Positions 51,268-60,127 are shown, counted from the stretch's first letter. The stretch is 64,000 nt of DNA from an uncultured Atopobiaceae bacterium (GCA_944320385.1 CALUHH010000004.1:27996-91995); one strand, 5' to 3'. Translations and numbers: made by a program. Notes: generated by a model from the sequence alone, not told the origin.

Positions 51268-51699
51268 ATGTCCAAAGAGCGCAAGCTCCTCAAGATCATC
51301 TGCTTTCTGTACGTGCTCGACGCCATCGCGTGCCTGATCTTCGGCGGCATCACGCTCGCCGGGATGGGCCTGCTCGACGCCTCCGACGTCGTGACCGTGG
51401 GTGGCATCGACTTCGGCCTGCAGGCGTGGGCCGTCATCTTTGGCATCTGGGGCATCGTCTCCGGCGTCTTCTACCTCATCTACGCCGGCGCGGGCATCCG
51501 CGGCGCCAACACCCCGCGCAAGATCGGCCCCTTCCGCGTCATGAGCCTGATCGCCGTGATCTTTGCGGTGGTGGGCATGCTGCTCGGCGTGGCCCTCGAC
51601 GGCGTGGGCGCCGAGACGGTCATGTACGTGGTCTCGATCGTGTTTGCCGTCGCGTGCTTCGTGCTCGCCGGCAAGATCAAGGAGCAGGCCGAGCGCTAG
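51268..51699 (+). CDS. Small four-helix membrane protein
   Basis: A 143-aa protein with four membrane helices (IICFLYVLDAIACLIFGG, WAVIFGIWGIVSGVFYLIYA, VMSLIAVIFAVVGMLLGVAL, VMYVVSIVFAVACFVLAGKI) and short loops. AAGGAGG precedes the ATG, and TATAGT (51231-51236) is the likely -10. It is divergent from ddl and ends in a good terminator. No domain family is recognised and the function is unknown. Confidence 0.75.
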   Translation: MSKERKLLKIICFLYVLDAIACLIFGGITLAGMGLLDASDVVTVGGIDFGLQAWAVIFGIWGIVSGVFYLIYAGAGIRGANTPRKIGPFRVMSLIAVIFAVVGMLLGVALDGVGAETVMYVVSIVFAVACFVLAGKIKEQAER

Positions 51700-51721
51700 G
51701 CGCCGACCGGAGAAGCGCCTC

Positions 51722-51755
51722 GACGCCCGTCCCCGCCGGGGGGCGGGCGTTTTCT
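51722..51755 (+). terminator. Rho-independent terminator
   Basis: GACGCCCGTCCCC and GGGGGGCGGGCGT pair around a short loop and are followed by TTTTCTT. It terminates the small membrane protein gene and directly precedes a family A island. Confidence 0.82.
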
Positions 51756-51770
51756 TGTGGCGGTTGTGGC

Positions 51771-51918
51771 GTTGTGCGCACTTCTCGCCGTTGTGCGCAC
51801 TCCCTTGCGTTGTGTACGCCCCACGGCGTTGTGCGCACTTCTCGCCAGCGCATCTACCTGCGCTTCTGCCGAGAAGGACCTTGAGGCCGGTGTACACATC
51901 GCCGGGGAGTGCGCACAC
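51771..51918 (+). repeat. Inverted-repeat island, family A, copy 5
   Basis: Left units GTTGTGCGCAC occur at 51771, 51790 and 51828, with GTTGTGTACG between them. The core is CTTCTCGCCAGCGCATCTAC, then CTGCGCTTCTGCCGAGAAGG, and the right units are GGTGTACACA and AGTGCGCACA. Fifty-five bases (51827-51881) are identical to 53020-53074 in copy 6 on the other side of the dipeptidase gene. Confidence 0.85.
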
Positions 51919-51963
51919 CGCCGCGTGCTAGACTGGGCGGACGCCGCGACCGAGGGGGCTCAC

Positions 51964-52977
51964 ATGGCTTTTCCCGTCTTTGACCTGCACTGCGACACCG
52001 CCGACCGCCTGGCCTGGCAGACGCTTCCCGCCGACCTGCGCGCCGCGACGGGCAGGGACTTCTACGGCCCCGGGGACGAGACGGACCCGGACGCCTGCCG
52101 CGAGCTCGCGCGCAACCGCTGCCACCTCTCGCTCCAGGCCGTGGGCGACACGCCCTGGGCGCAGTGCCTGGCGTGCTACGTCCCCGACGAGCTCTCGCCC
52201 GAGCAGGCGGCGCGCTTCTGCGACCACGTCTTTGCCCACGCGGAGGCGCAGGCCGAGAAAAACGCGGATGTCGTGACCCTCGCGCGGCGTGCCGCCGACA
52301 TCCGCCCCGCGCTGGCCCCCGGCCGCTTCGTTGCCGTGCGCACGATCGAGAACGCGCGGATGTTCGCCGCCGACCTCGGGCTCGTGGCCCGTCTCGCCGA
52401 GCGCGGCGTCCTCATGGCCTCGCTCACCTGGAACGCCGCCGGTCCGCTCGCGAGCGGGCACGACTCGCACGCCGGGCTCTCCCCGCTCGGCGCGGCCGTG
52501 CTCGCCGAGATGGAGCGAGCGGGCATCGCGCTCGACGTCTCGCACCTCAACGACGAGGGCCTCGCGGACGTCTGCCGCCTCGCGCGCCGCCCCTTCGCCG
52601 CGAGCCACTCCAACGCCCGTGCCGTCTGCGGCCACCCGCGCAACCTCACCGACGACCAGTTCCGTGCGATCGTCGACCGCGGCGGCGTCGTGGGCCTCAA
52701 CTACTGCTGCGCCTTCCTCGCCGACGGCGGCACACCCGGGCGCGTGACCTTCGACGACGTCGCCGCCCACGTGGAGCACTGGCTCGAGCTCGGCGGCGAG
52801 GACGCCGTCGCGCTCGGCAGCGACTATGACGGCTGCGACGTGCCCGCGTTCCTGAACGGCGCCCAGACGATGCCGGACTTCCAGGTCCTTCTCGTCTCCC
52901 GCTTTGGCGAGACCGTGGCGCGCAAGCTCTGCGCAGAGAACGCGCTCGCCTTCTTCGAGCGCGTCGCCGCCGCGTAG
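51964..52977 (+). CDS. Membrane dipeptidase family (M19) peptidase
   Basis: A 337-aa metallopeptidase of the renal dipeptidase family, which cleaves dipeptides and often accepts D-residues at the C-terminal side. It starts MAFPVFDLHCDTADRLAW with the zinc ligands His9 and Asp11. SHSNARAVCGHPRNLTDDQF (His ligand and family signature) and VALGSDYDGCD follow. There is no signal peptide, so it is cytoplasmic. TAGACT (51929-51934) right after the family A island is the likely -10, and GAGGGG precedes the ATG. The gene is flanked on both sides by near-identical family A islands. The upstream in-frame sequence to 51757 is island sequence. Confidence 0.92.
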   Translation: MAFPVFDLHCDTADRLAWQTLPADLRAATGRDFYGPGDETDPDACRELARNRCHLSLQAVGDTPWAQCLACYVPDELSPEQAARFCDHVFAHAEAQAEKNADVVTLARRAADIRPALAPGRFVAVRTIENARMFAADLGLVARLAERGVLMASLTWNAAGPLASGHDSHAGLSPLGAAVLAEMERAGIALDVSHLNDEGLADVCRLARRPFAASHSNARAVCGHPRNLTDDQFRAIVDRGGVVGLNYCCAFLADGGTPGRVTFDDVAAHVEHWLELGGEDAVALGSDYDGCDVPAFLNGAQTMPDFQVLLVSRFGETVARKLCAENALAFFERVAAA

Positions 52978-52982
52978 CCGCC

Positions 52983-53128
52983 GTTGTGCGCGCTCCGCGG
53001 CGTTATGTACGCTCCGCGCCGTTGTGCGCACTTCTCGCCAGCGCATCTACCTGCGCTTCTGCCGAGAAGGACCTCGAGGCCCGTGTACACAACGCAGCGG
53101 AGTGTACACAACGCGGTGAGGTGTACAC
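52983..53128 (+). repeat. Inverted-repeat island, family A, copy 6
   Basis: Left units are GTTGTGCGCG (52983), GTTATGTACG (53002) and GTTGTGCGCAC (53021). The core is the same as in copy 5 (CTTCTCGCCAGCGCATCTAC, then CTGCGCTTCTGCCGAGAAGG). Right units are CGTGTACACAAC (53082), AGTGTACACAAC (53101) and GGTGTACACTC (53120). It lies between convergent genes and is followed by two more words, CGAGAAGAAC (53159) and GTCCTTCTCG (53179). Confidence 0.85.
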
Positions 53129-53172
53129 TCCGCCGTCAGAGGCAGGGAAGATGAGGGGCGAGAAGAACGCGG

Positions 53173-53715
53173 CTACGCGTCCTTCTCGGGATAGCGGGGC
53201 GGGACGAGGTCGGCGCGCTCGAGCGACACCACGATCGGCACCACCACGGCGAGCTGCAGCACGATGCCCACGAGGCTCGTGAGGAAGGACGCGGCGACCC
53301 AGGCCTCGAGCGTGTAGGCGCCGGGCGAGAAGATCAGCGCACGCAGCACGCCGTTGACCACGCGGCCGGCGAGCATCGCGCCGATGAGCGAGACGTAGAG
53401 GTCCACGGTCACGTTGCCGGTGCGCACGTACGTGGACAGCAGGCCCGCGACCAGGCCGTAGGTGAACAGCTCGCAGGTCATGGGCGCCACCATCGGGGCG
53501 GCGGGCATGCCGGTGAGCAGGCTGGAGAGCACGGGGCCCAGCACGCCGGTGATGGCACCTGCGACGGGCCCGGCCACGAGCCCCGAGATCATCACGGGGA
53601 TGTGCATGGGCAGCCACGTGGCGCCCGCATTGGGGATGGAGTGGAAGGCCATCGGCAAAACGATGCAGAGCGCCGCGCAGACGGCGGCAATGACGATCCT
53701 CTTGACCTGGCTCAT
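53173..53715 (-). CDS. ECF transporter substrate-binding (S) component
   Basis: A 180-aa membrane protein with about six helices, starting MSQVKRIVIAAVCAALCIVL after AAGGAGG. It has the pattern WLPMHIPVMISGLVAGPVAG and GVLGPVLSSLLTGMPAAPMV, typical of S components annotated only as ECF transporter S component. It overlaps ecfT by four bases and is the last gene of a complete S-T-A-A' operon, so this is a dedicated (group I type) ECF importer. The substrate, probably a vitamin or precursor, cannot be told from sequence. The C-terminus PEKDA is written with a CGAGAAGGAC word. Confidence 0.82.
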   Translation of the reverse strand: MSQVKRIVIAAVCAALCIVLPMAFHSIPNAGATWLPMHIPVMISGLVAGPVAGAITGVLGPVLSSLLTGMPAAPMVAPMTCELFTYGLVAGLLSTYVRTGNVTVDLYVSLIGAMLAGRVVNGVLRALIFSPGAYTLEAWVAASFLTSLVGIVLQLAVVVPIVVSLERADLVPPRYPEKDA

Positions 53716-54443
53716 GAGCGCTTCCTCCTTTCTCCCCCGCCGGCGGAGCCCCGCGGCGAGGACAGTCGGTAGCCGCGCGCCTCCATGGCGACGGAGAGCT
53801 CGTCGGCACGGCGGACGGCGGACACGAACATGGGGACGAGCAGCCGTATATAGCTGACGGCGCGTCGCATAATACCACGAGTAGCAACGTTGCCGCAACG
53901 TATCTCCTGCGCACGCATGAGCTGGCGGCTCTCGCGCAGGAGCGTGGGCACAAACTGAACGGTCACGCCAACGGCGAGCGCCGCCGCCTCGATGGGAAGA
54001 CCCAGCCTCCCGAGGGGCCGCAGCAGACGACGCACGCCCGCGACGAGCTCCTGCGGGCGCGTCGTGGCCGTGAGCAGCGTGCCCAGGACGACCACGAGCA
54101 GCGTGCGCACGACGATGCGCACGCCCTGGGCGAGGCCCGAAGAGGTGAGGTGCGCAGGCCCCAGCGAGAAGAGCGGATCGACGTCGCTGAAGAGCAGCGC
54201 GTTGAGCGCGAGCACCATGAGCAGGAACCAGCGAAGCCCCCAGGCCGCGCGCGCCGCGGCGCGCCATCCCACGCGCGAGACGGCGACGAGGGCCGCCACG
54301 CCCGCAGCGGCCGCGAGAAGCTCGAGCGGGCTCGACGCCAAGACGACGAGCGCGGCGCAGACGACGAGGCCCACGAGCTTTGCCGCGGCGGGCAGGCGGT
54401 GGAGCGGCGAGTCCGTCCACACGTATCCGGGGACGCCCCTCAT
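53712..54443 (-). CDS. ecfT: ECF transporter transmembrane component EcfT
   Basis: A 243-aa coupling protein that links the S component to the two ATPases. The ATG at 54443 overlaps the upstream ATPase stop by four bases; the frame to 54746 is a shadow. It starts MRGVPGYVWTDSPLHRLPAA and has hydrophobic helices followed by long amphipathic helices ending SAVRRADELSVAMEARGY, which contains the conserved A-x-A-R-G type coupling motif. The C-terminus is polar (GGGERRKRS). Confidence 0.9.
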   Translation of the reverse strand: MRGVPGYVWTDSPLHRLPAAAKLVGLVVCAALVVLASSPLELLAAAAGVAALVAVSRVGWRAAARAAWGLRWFLLMVLALNALLFSDVDPLFSLGPAHLTSSGLAQGVRIVVRTLLVVVLGTLLTATTRPQELVAGVRRLLRPLGRLGLPIEAAALAVGVTVQFVPTLLRESRQLMRAQEIRCGNVATRGIMRRAVSYIRLLVPMFVSAVRRADELSVAMEARGYRLSSPRGSAGGGERRKRS

Positions 54444-55285
54444 GAGCGCCCCCTTCCCCGCGCGACGGCCCGCGCGAGCTCGACCGCCGTGAGCGGGGCT
54501 CCGTCCACGGCAACGCCCGCGCGCCGGAGCGCCGCCGCGGCGCGCGCCGCGCAGGCCGGCTCGAGGCCGTGGTCGCGCATGAGCCGCGCGTCGCCGAGCA
54601 GCTCGCGCGCGGGGCCGTCGAGCGTCACGCGGCCGGCCTCGAGGCAGACGAGCCGGTCTGCCACCGCAGCCAGCGCGTTGGCGTCGTGGCTCGCCATGAC
54701 CACGGTCGCGCCCTCGGCCGCCGCCGCGCGGACGGCCTCGAGGCACGCGTCGCGCGCCCGCGGGTCGAGCCCTGCCGTGGGCTCGTCGAGCAGCAGCAGC
54801 CCGGGCCGCGTGGCGAGGACCGACGCGATGGCCACGCGCCGCTGCTGCCCGCCGGAGAGGGCAAAGGGCGAGCGTCTCCCCAGCGCGTCGAGCGAGAGGC
54901 CCATGACCCCGAGCGCGTGCGCGGCGCGCCGGCGCGCCTCCTCGGCCGCGACGCCGCGCGCGAGCAGGCCGAAGGTGACCTCCTCGGCCACCGTGGGCTC
55001 GAAGAACTGGCGCTCGGGGATCTGGAAGACCAGGCCGACCGACCCCGCGAGCGCGCGGGCCCCGGCGCCCCGGGACGCGTCCTCGCCGTCCACGAGCACG
55101 CGTCCGGCGTCAGGCGCCGTGACCCCGGCGATCACCTCGAGCAGCGTGGTCTTGCCGGAGCCGGTCTGGCCCATCAGGCCGCACACGCCGCCCGAGAGCT
55201 CGAGCGAGACGCCGTCGAGCGCGCGGACCCTCTCGCCCGCGCCGCCCTCGAAGGAGAGGCCTATGCCCTCGAGCGTCACGCGCAC
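54440..55285 (-). CDS. ecfA2: ECF transporter ATPase (EcfA2-like)
   Basis: A 281-aa ATPase with GQTGSGKTTLLEVIAGV (Walker A), FQIPERQFFEPTVAEEVTFG (Q-loop typical of ECF ATPases), FALSGGQQRRVAIASVLATR (signature), LLLDEPTAGLDPRARDA (Walker B) and VVMASHDANAL (H-loop). It overlaps the preceding ATPase gene by ten bases. The two ATPases are expected to form a heterodimer under EcfT. The long C-terminal part (residues ~225-281) is Ala-rich. Confidence 0.92.
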   Translation of the reverse strand: MRVTLEGIGLSFEGGAGERVRALDGVSLELSGGVCGLMGQTGSGKTTLLEVIAGVTAPDAGRVLVDGEDASRGAGARALAGSVGLVFQIPERQFFEPTVAEEVTFGLLARGVAAEEARRRAAHALGVMGLSLDALGRRSPFALSGGQQRRVAIASVLATRPGLLLLDEPTAGLDPRARDACLEAVRAAAAEGATVVMASHDANALAAVADRLVCLEAGRVTLDGPARELLGDARLMRDHGLEPACAARAAAALRRAGVAVDGAPLTAVELARAVARGRGRS

Positions 55286-56100
55286 AGCGAGCTCACCAGC
55301 CCCTCCACGGTCACGGGCGCGGGCCCGGACGCCGCCCCCAGTCTGACGAGCTCGTGCCAGGCCCGCGCCGCCATCGGCGGCTCCAGGCCCGCGCTCGCGA
55401 GCAGGCCCTCGTCCACGAGGACGTCCTCGGGGGCGCCCGCGGCGGCGACCTCGCCCGCGCGCATGACGAAGACGCGGTCGGCGCGGGCGGCGAGCTCCAT
55501 GTCGTGCGTGATCCAGATGACGGTCGCGCCCCGCTCGGCGCGGGCGCGCAGGACGGCGCGGACGAGGTCGTCGCGGCCCTGCGGGTCGATCATCGAGGTG
55601 GCCTCGTCGAGCACGATCACGCGGGGCCCGCTCGCGAGCACGCCCGCGAGCGCCACGCGCTGCTGCTGCCCGCCGGACAGGGCGTGCACGTCACGCCGCT
55701 CGAAGCCCGCAAGCCCCACGGCCCCGAGGGCCGCCGAGGCCGCGGCGCGCGCGTCCTTCTCGCTCATGCCAAAGTTGAGGGGGCCAAAGGCCACGTCCTC
55801 CCCCACGACGGAGGAGACGAACTGGTTCTCGGGGTTCTGGAACACCATGCCGCAGGCGCGGCGCAGCTCCCAGAGCACGTCCGGGTCCGCGGCGTCGAGG
55901 CCGGCCACCAAGAGCTCACCGGCCTGCAGAGGGATGAGGGCGTTGAGGTGGCGGGCCAGGGTGGTCTTGCCGGAGCCGTTCTCCCCGACGATGGCCACGA
56001 GCTCGCCGGGGGCCACGTCGAGCGAGACGCCGCGCAGGTCCGGACGGCCCGGCACGTACGCGTGGCGGACGTCGCGCGCCTCCACGATCCTCTCGCCCAT
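55276..56100 (-). CDS. ecfA1: ECF transporter ATPase (EcfA1-like)
   Basis: A 274-aa ATPase and the first gene of the ECF operon. The ATG at 56100 follows GGAGGGG; the frame to 56136 has no site. Motifs: GENGSGKTTLARHLNALIPL, FQNPENQFVSSVVGEDVAFG, ALSGGQQQRVALAGVLASGP, VIVLDEATSMIDPQGRDDLV and WITHDMELAARADRV. The Asn-Pro-Glu-Asn Q-loop is typical of EcfA1. SEKDA in the middle is encoded by a CGAGAAGGAC word. The operon diverges from the molybdenum hydroxylase genes. Confidence 0.92.
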   Translation of the reverse strand: MGERIVEARDVRHAYVPGRPDLRGVSLDVAPGELVAIVGENGSGKTTLARHLNALIPLQAGELLVAGLDAADPDVLWELRRACGMVFQNPENQFVSSVVGEDVAFGPLNFGMSEKDARAAASAALGAVGLAGFERRDVHALSGGQQQRVALAGVLASGPRVIVLDEATSMIDPQGRDDLVRAVLRARAERGATVIWITHDMELAARADRVFVMRAGEVAAAGAPEDVLVDEGLLASAGLEPPMAARAWHELVRLGAASGPAPVTVEGLVSSLCA

Positions 56101-56215
56101 CTCACCCCCTCCCCCCGATGCCAAACGGCCATCCATTCTACCCGCAACGCGGCGGGCGCGCCGCGGGGACGTCTCCTCCGCCCTGTCCCTCCGCGCCTCC
56201 GCCCCGCCTCTCCGC

Positions 56216-56293
56216 CAAAGTACAGAAGTTTGAAGGCAACCAACCTTGGCAACTGGGCAAGCGCCGAGAAGGACCTCGAACTTCTGTACTTTG
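56216..56293 (+). repeat. Hairpin element, family D, copy 2
   Basis: CAAAGTACAGAAGTT (56216-56230) and AACTTCTGTACTTTG (56279-56293) form perfect 15-bp arms, with the pairing extended imperfectly inwards. The loop contains AACTGGGCAAGCGCCGAG and a CGAGAAGGAC word (56263-56272). The loop AACTGGG is shared with copy 1. It lies in the 388-bp gap 56101-56488 between two divergent operons; the rest of the gap is purine/pyrimidine-biased sequence and the promoters (TATCAT at 56447-56452 for the hydroxylase). Confidence 0.8.
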
Positions 56294-56488
56294 CCGGAGG
56301 GACAGAAGGGGAGCGGGACAGAAGAGGAGTGGGGCGGAGACGCGCGGGGAGACGGTAGAGGGGCAGAGGAGCGACGCCCGTCGGGCGCGTCCCCGTTATA
56401 GCAACGAAAGCATAACGGAGCGCCGGATGGCGCCGCTCACCTGCGGTATCATTGAGGGGTTTCCAGAAACAACCCATGAGGAGGACAC

Positions 56489-57301
56489 GTGCTCAGGTTC
56501 GAGAAGTACGTCCGCCCCGAGACCCCGCGCGAGGCCTACGAGCTCTTGCAGGAGAACCGCCTCGCCACGGTGATCGGCGGCATGATGTGGCTGCGGCTCG
56601 CCGACCGCACCGCGTCGCTCGGCATCGACCTCTCCCGCTGCGGGCTCGACAAGATCGAGGAGACCGACGACGCCTGGCGCATCGGCGCGATGGTGACGCT
56701 CGGCCAGCTCGAGCGCCACGAGCGCTTCGCGGCGTCGACCTGCGGCATCTTCACCGAGGCGGTCCGCGACATCGTGGGCACCCAGTTCCGCAACCTCGCC
56801 ACGGTGGGCGGGTCGGTCTACGCGCGCATGGGCTTCTCGGACATCGTCTGCGCGCTTCTGGCGCTCGACACCGAGGTCGAGCTCGAGGGCGCGGGCGTCA
56901 TGCCGATCATCCCCTTCACGGAGCGCGGGGCGAGAAACGACGTCCTCACGCACGTGATCGTGCGCAAGCATCGCTACCAGGCCGCCTTTGCCTCCGTGCG
57001 CAACGCCGCCACGGACTTCTCGGCGCTCAACGCAGCCGCCGCCTGCTGGCAGGGCTCCTGGCACGTCACCGTGGGAGCGCGCCCCAAGAAGGCGACGCTT
57101 CTCACCGGCGGCGAGCGCATCCCGCTGCGCCGCGACTTCTCCCCCGCCGAGCTCGACGCCGTGTGCGAGCTCGCCGAGGGTCTGGACTATGGCTCCGACC
57201 TGCGCGGCACGGCCGCGTGGCGCCGCCAGGTGGCGCCCGCGCTCATCCGCCGCGCCGTCGCCGCCGCGGCCGCCAAGCCCCGCGCCGAGAAGGAGGCGTA
57301 A
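56489..57301 (+). CDS. Molybdenum hydroxylase FAD-binding subunit (xanthine dehydrogenase family)
   Basis: A 270-aa flavoprotein subunit starting at GTG 56489 after AGGAGG. It has TVIGGMMWLRLADRTASLGI for the FAD-binding loop, IGAMVTLGQLERH and GTQFRNLATVGGSVYARMGF, the standard pattern of the FAD_binding_5/CO_deh_flav_C subunits. The C-terminal part is shorter than average. It passes electrons from the Mo and Fe-S subunit to NAD or another acceptor. The next gene starts five bases after its stop. Confidence 0.9.
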   Translation: MLRFEKYVRPETPREAYELLQENRLATVIGGMMWLRLADRTASLGIDLSRCGLDKIEETDDAWRIGAMVTLGQLERHERFAASTCGIFTEAVRDIVGTQFRNLATVGGSVYARMGFSDIVCALLALDTEVELEGAGVMPIIPFTERGARNDVLTHVIVRKHRYQAAFASVRNAATDFSALNAAAACWQGSWHVTVGARPKKATLLTGGERIPLRRDFSPAELDAVCELAEGLDYGSDLRGTAAWRRQVAPALIRRAVAAAAAKPRAEKEA

Positions 57302-57306
57302 GTCCC

Positions 57307-60087
57307 ATGCAGATCACCCTCACCCTCAACGGCGCGACCCTCACCGAGGACGTCCGCCCCGACATGACCCTCTTTGACTTCTGCCGCGCTCACGGCTTCA
57401 AGTCCGTCAAGTGCGCCTGCGAGACGAGCAACTGCGGCCTGTGCACCGTTCTCATGGACGGCGAGCCGGTGCTCTCGTGCTCCGTCATGATGGCGCGCGC
57501 CGACGGCCGCGAGGTGACCACCCTCGAGGGCATGCGCGACGGCCGCCGCGAGCTTCTTGCCCAGTGCCTCGCCGAGGAGGGCGCCGAGCAGTGCGGCTTC
57601 TGCGCGCCGGGCCTCGAGATGGCCGTGCTCGCGCTCGACGCCGCCCACCCGGGCACGGACGACGAGACCGTGCGCCGCTACCTCTCCGGCAACCTCTGCC
57701 GCTGCTCGGGCTACGCGAGCCAGATGCGCGCCATCCGCCGGTTCCTGGCGCGCCACGGCAACGGCGGCGCCCTGCCGCCGCGCGCGGTGCCCGACGACCC
57801 CGTCACCGAGTCGGGCGCATCGCACGCCCAGATCGCGCGGCCCGTCGCAAAGAAGGACTCCGGAGCCCTTCTCGCCGGCGCGCCCGTCTACACGGCCGAC
57901 CTCGCGCCCGAGGGCGCGCTCGTGGTCAAGCTCGTGCGCTCCAAGCACGCCCACGCGCTGGTCACGGGCATCGACAAGAGCGTCGCGCTCGCGGTTCCCG
58001 GCGTCGTCGCGGTCTTTGGCCCGGACGACGTGCCGCATCACCGCTTCACCCTGGCCGGCCAGAGCTTCCCCGAGCCGAGCCCCTACGACACCGTGCTCCT
58101 GGACCGCCACGTGCGCTACGTGGGCGACGAGGTGGCCCTGGTCGTCGCCGAGGACGAGGCCGCTGCCGCCGCGGGCGTGAAGGCCGTCAAGGTGACCTAC
58201 GAGCAGCTCCCCGCCGTGCTCGACGTGGAGCAGGCGCTCGACAACACGACCGTCATCCACGACGAGGACGACTGGGCCCACGGCGGCGACAAGTCCGGCG
58301 ATCCCGCCCGCAACCTCGTGGCGCACGGCCAGCGCGTCCACGGGGACCTGGAGGCCGCCTTCGCCGCCTCCGACGTGGTGATCGAGCGCACCTACCGCAC
58401 GCAGGCCACGCAGCAGGCCATGATGGAGACGTTCCGCTCCTTCGCCTACACCGACGCCTTCGGCCGCCTCACCGTGGTGAGCTCCACGCAGGTGCCCTTC
58501 CACATCCGCCGCCAGGTGGCAAACGCGCTCGGCATCCCCAAGCACCAGGTGCGCGTCATCAAGCCGCGCGTGGGCGGCGGCTTCGGCGCCAAGCAGAGCG
58601 GCTGCAACGAGCCCTTCGCCGCGTTCGCCGCGATGGCGACCGGCCGCCCGTGCGTGTGCACCTACACGCGCGAGGAGACCATGTGCTGCTCCAACACGCG
58701 CCACGAGATGGTCCTCAAGGTCCGCATGGGCGCCCGGCGCGACGGCACGATCGAGGCCATCGACCTCTACGCGCTCTCCAACGCCGGAGCCTACGGCTAC
58801 CACGGCACCACCACGGTCACCCTCGTGGGCGGCAAGGCGCTGCCGATCTACAACCACGCCACGGCGAGCCGCTTCACCTATGACGTGGCCTACACCAACA
58901 CCACGCCGGGCGGCGCCTACCGCGGCTACGGCGCGACGCAGGGCTGCTTCGCCGTGGAGTCCGCGGTCAACGAGCTCGCCGACGAGCTCGGCATGGACCC
59001 GTGCGAGCTGCGCCTCAAGAACCTGGTCAAGCCCGGCGAGACCCTCTGGCAGCTCAACGACGAGCACCTCTACAGCTGCCGCCTCGACGAGTGCCTCGAG
59101 CGCGCGATGGACATGACGGGCTGGAAGGGCCGACCCCTCCGCGAGGACCTCGGCGACCGCGTGCGCGGCATCGGCTGCGCGCTCACGATGCAGGGCTCCG
59201 GCATCGCGATGGTCGACATCGCCAACGTCGACATCCGCCTCGAGGACGACGGCTTCTACGTGCTCTCCATCGGCGCCACCGACGTGGGCACCGGCGCGGA
59301 CACGATCCTCGCCCAGATGGCCGCCGAGGCGCTCGGCTGCGACGTGGACCGCATCGTCACCAAGGGCGTGGACACCGACACCTCCCCCTTCGACACCGGC
59401 GCCTACGCCTCCTCGGGCACCTACACCACCGGCGGCGCCGTCGTGCGCGCGGCCGAGGACCTCGTGCGCCAGATCCGCGAGCAGGCGGCCCGCGTCCTGG
59501 GCGTTGACGAGAAGGACGTGGAGTTCGACGGCGAGTCCGTGCGCTGCGGCGACCAGGAGATGACCGTCGCCGCGCTGGCCAACAAGCTCATCGGCTTTGG
59601 CCTGCACCCCGGCATGCTCGAGGGCCACGGAACCAACGCCCAGCCCACCTCGCCGCCGCCCTACATGGCCGGCATCGCCGAGGTCGAGGTCGACAAGGCC
59701 ACCGGCAAGGTCACGGTCACCGACTACGCGGCCGTCGTGGACTGCGGCACCGTCATCAACCCGGCGCTCGCGCGCGTGCAGGCCGAGGGCGGCATCACCC
59801 AGGGCATCGGCATGGCCCTCACCGAGGACGTGAGCCGCGACGACCGCGGCAACCTGCGCACGGGGTCGTTCATGACCTACAAGCTGCCCACCCGCATGGA
59901 CGTGCCCGAGCCGCGCGTCGAGTTCATGCCGAGCTTCGAGCCCACCGGCCCCTTCGGCGCCAAGTCCATCGGCGAGGTCGTCATCAACACGCCCTCCCCC
60001 GCGGTCATGAGCGCCGTGGCGCACGCCACGGGCCGCTACGTGCGCGACCTGCCGATCACGCCGAGCAAGGTGCTGGCGGCGGAGTAG
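57307..60087 (+). CDS. Fused 2Fe-2S and molybdopterin-binding hydroxylase subunit (xanthine dehydrogenase family)
   Basis: A 926-aa enzyme subunit. Residues 1-140 bind two 2Fe-2S clusters: Cys38-x4-Cys43-x2-Cys46-x11-Cys58, then Cys96-x2-Cys99-x31-Cys131-x-Cys133. From residue ~170 the molybdopterin domains follow: DTVLLDRHVRYVGDEVALVV, KPRVGGGFGAKQSGCNEPFA, NTTPGGAYRGYGATQGCFAV, GATDVGTGADTILAQMAAEA and FGAKSIGEVVINTP with the conserved catalytic Glu. The Fe-S/Mo fusion with a separate FAD subunit and the AYRGYGATQG segment are typical of anaerobe hydroxylases acting on purines or related N-heterocycles. The exact substrate is not proven. No cofactor maturation gene is next to it. Confidence 0.9.
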   Translation: MQITLTLNGATLTEDVRPDMTLFDFCRAHGFKSVKCACETSNCGLCTVLMDGEPVLSCSVMMARADGREVTTLEGMRDGRRELLAQCLAEEGAEQCGFCAPGLEMAVLALDAAHPGTDDETVRRYLSGNLCRCSGYASQMRAIRRFLARHGNGGALPPRAVPDDPVTESGASHAQIARPVAKKDSGALLAGAPVYTADLAPEGALVVKLVRSKHAHALVTGIDKSVALAVPGVVAVFGPDDVPHHRFTLAGQSFPEPSPYDTVLLDRHVRYVGDEVALVVAEDEAAAAAGVKAVKVTYEQLPAVLDVEQALDNTTVIHDEDDWAHGGDKSGDPARNLVAHGQRVHGDLEAAFAASDVVIERTYRTQATQQAMMETFRSFAYTDAFGRLTVVSSTQVPFHIRRQVANALGIPKHQVRVIKPRVGGGFGAKQSGCNEPFAAFAAMATGRPCVCTYTREETMCCSNTRHEMVLKVRMGARRDGTIEAIDLYALSNAGAYGYHGTTTVTLVGGKALPIYNHATASRFTYDVAYTNTTPGGAYRGYGATQGCFAVESAVNELADELGMDPCELRLKNLVKPGETLWQLNDEHLYSCRLDECLERAMDMTGWKGRPLREDLGDRVRGIGCALTMQGSGIAMVDIANVDIRLEDDGFYVLSIGATDVGTGADTILAQMAAEALGCDVDRIVTKGVDTDTSPFDTGAYASSGTYTTGGAVVRAAEDLVRQIREQAARVLGVDEKDVEFDGESVRCGDQEMTVAALANKLIGFGLHPGMLEGHGTNAQPTSPPPYMAGIAEVEVDKATGKVTVTDYAAVVDCGTVINPALARVQAEGGITQGIGMALTEDVSRDDRGNLRTGSFMTYKLPTRMDVPEPRVEFMPSFEPTGPFGAKSIGEVVINTPSPAVMSAVAHATGRYVRDLPITPSKVLAAE

Positions 60088-60127
60088 CCGCGGGCGCGGG
60101 TTCTTCTCGCCCGTCTTTGCGGACGGT

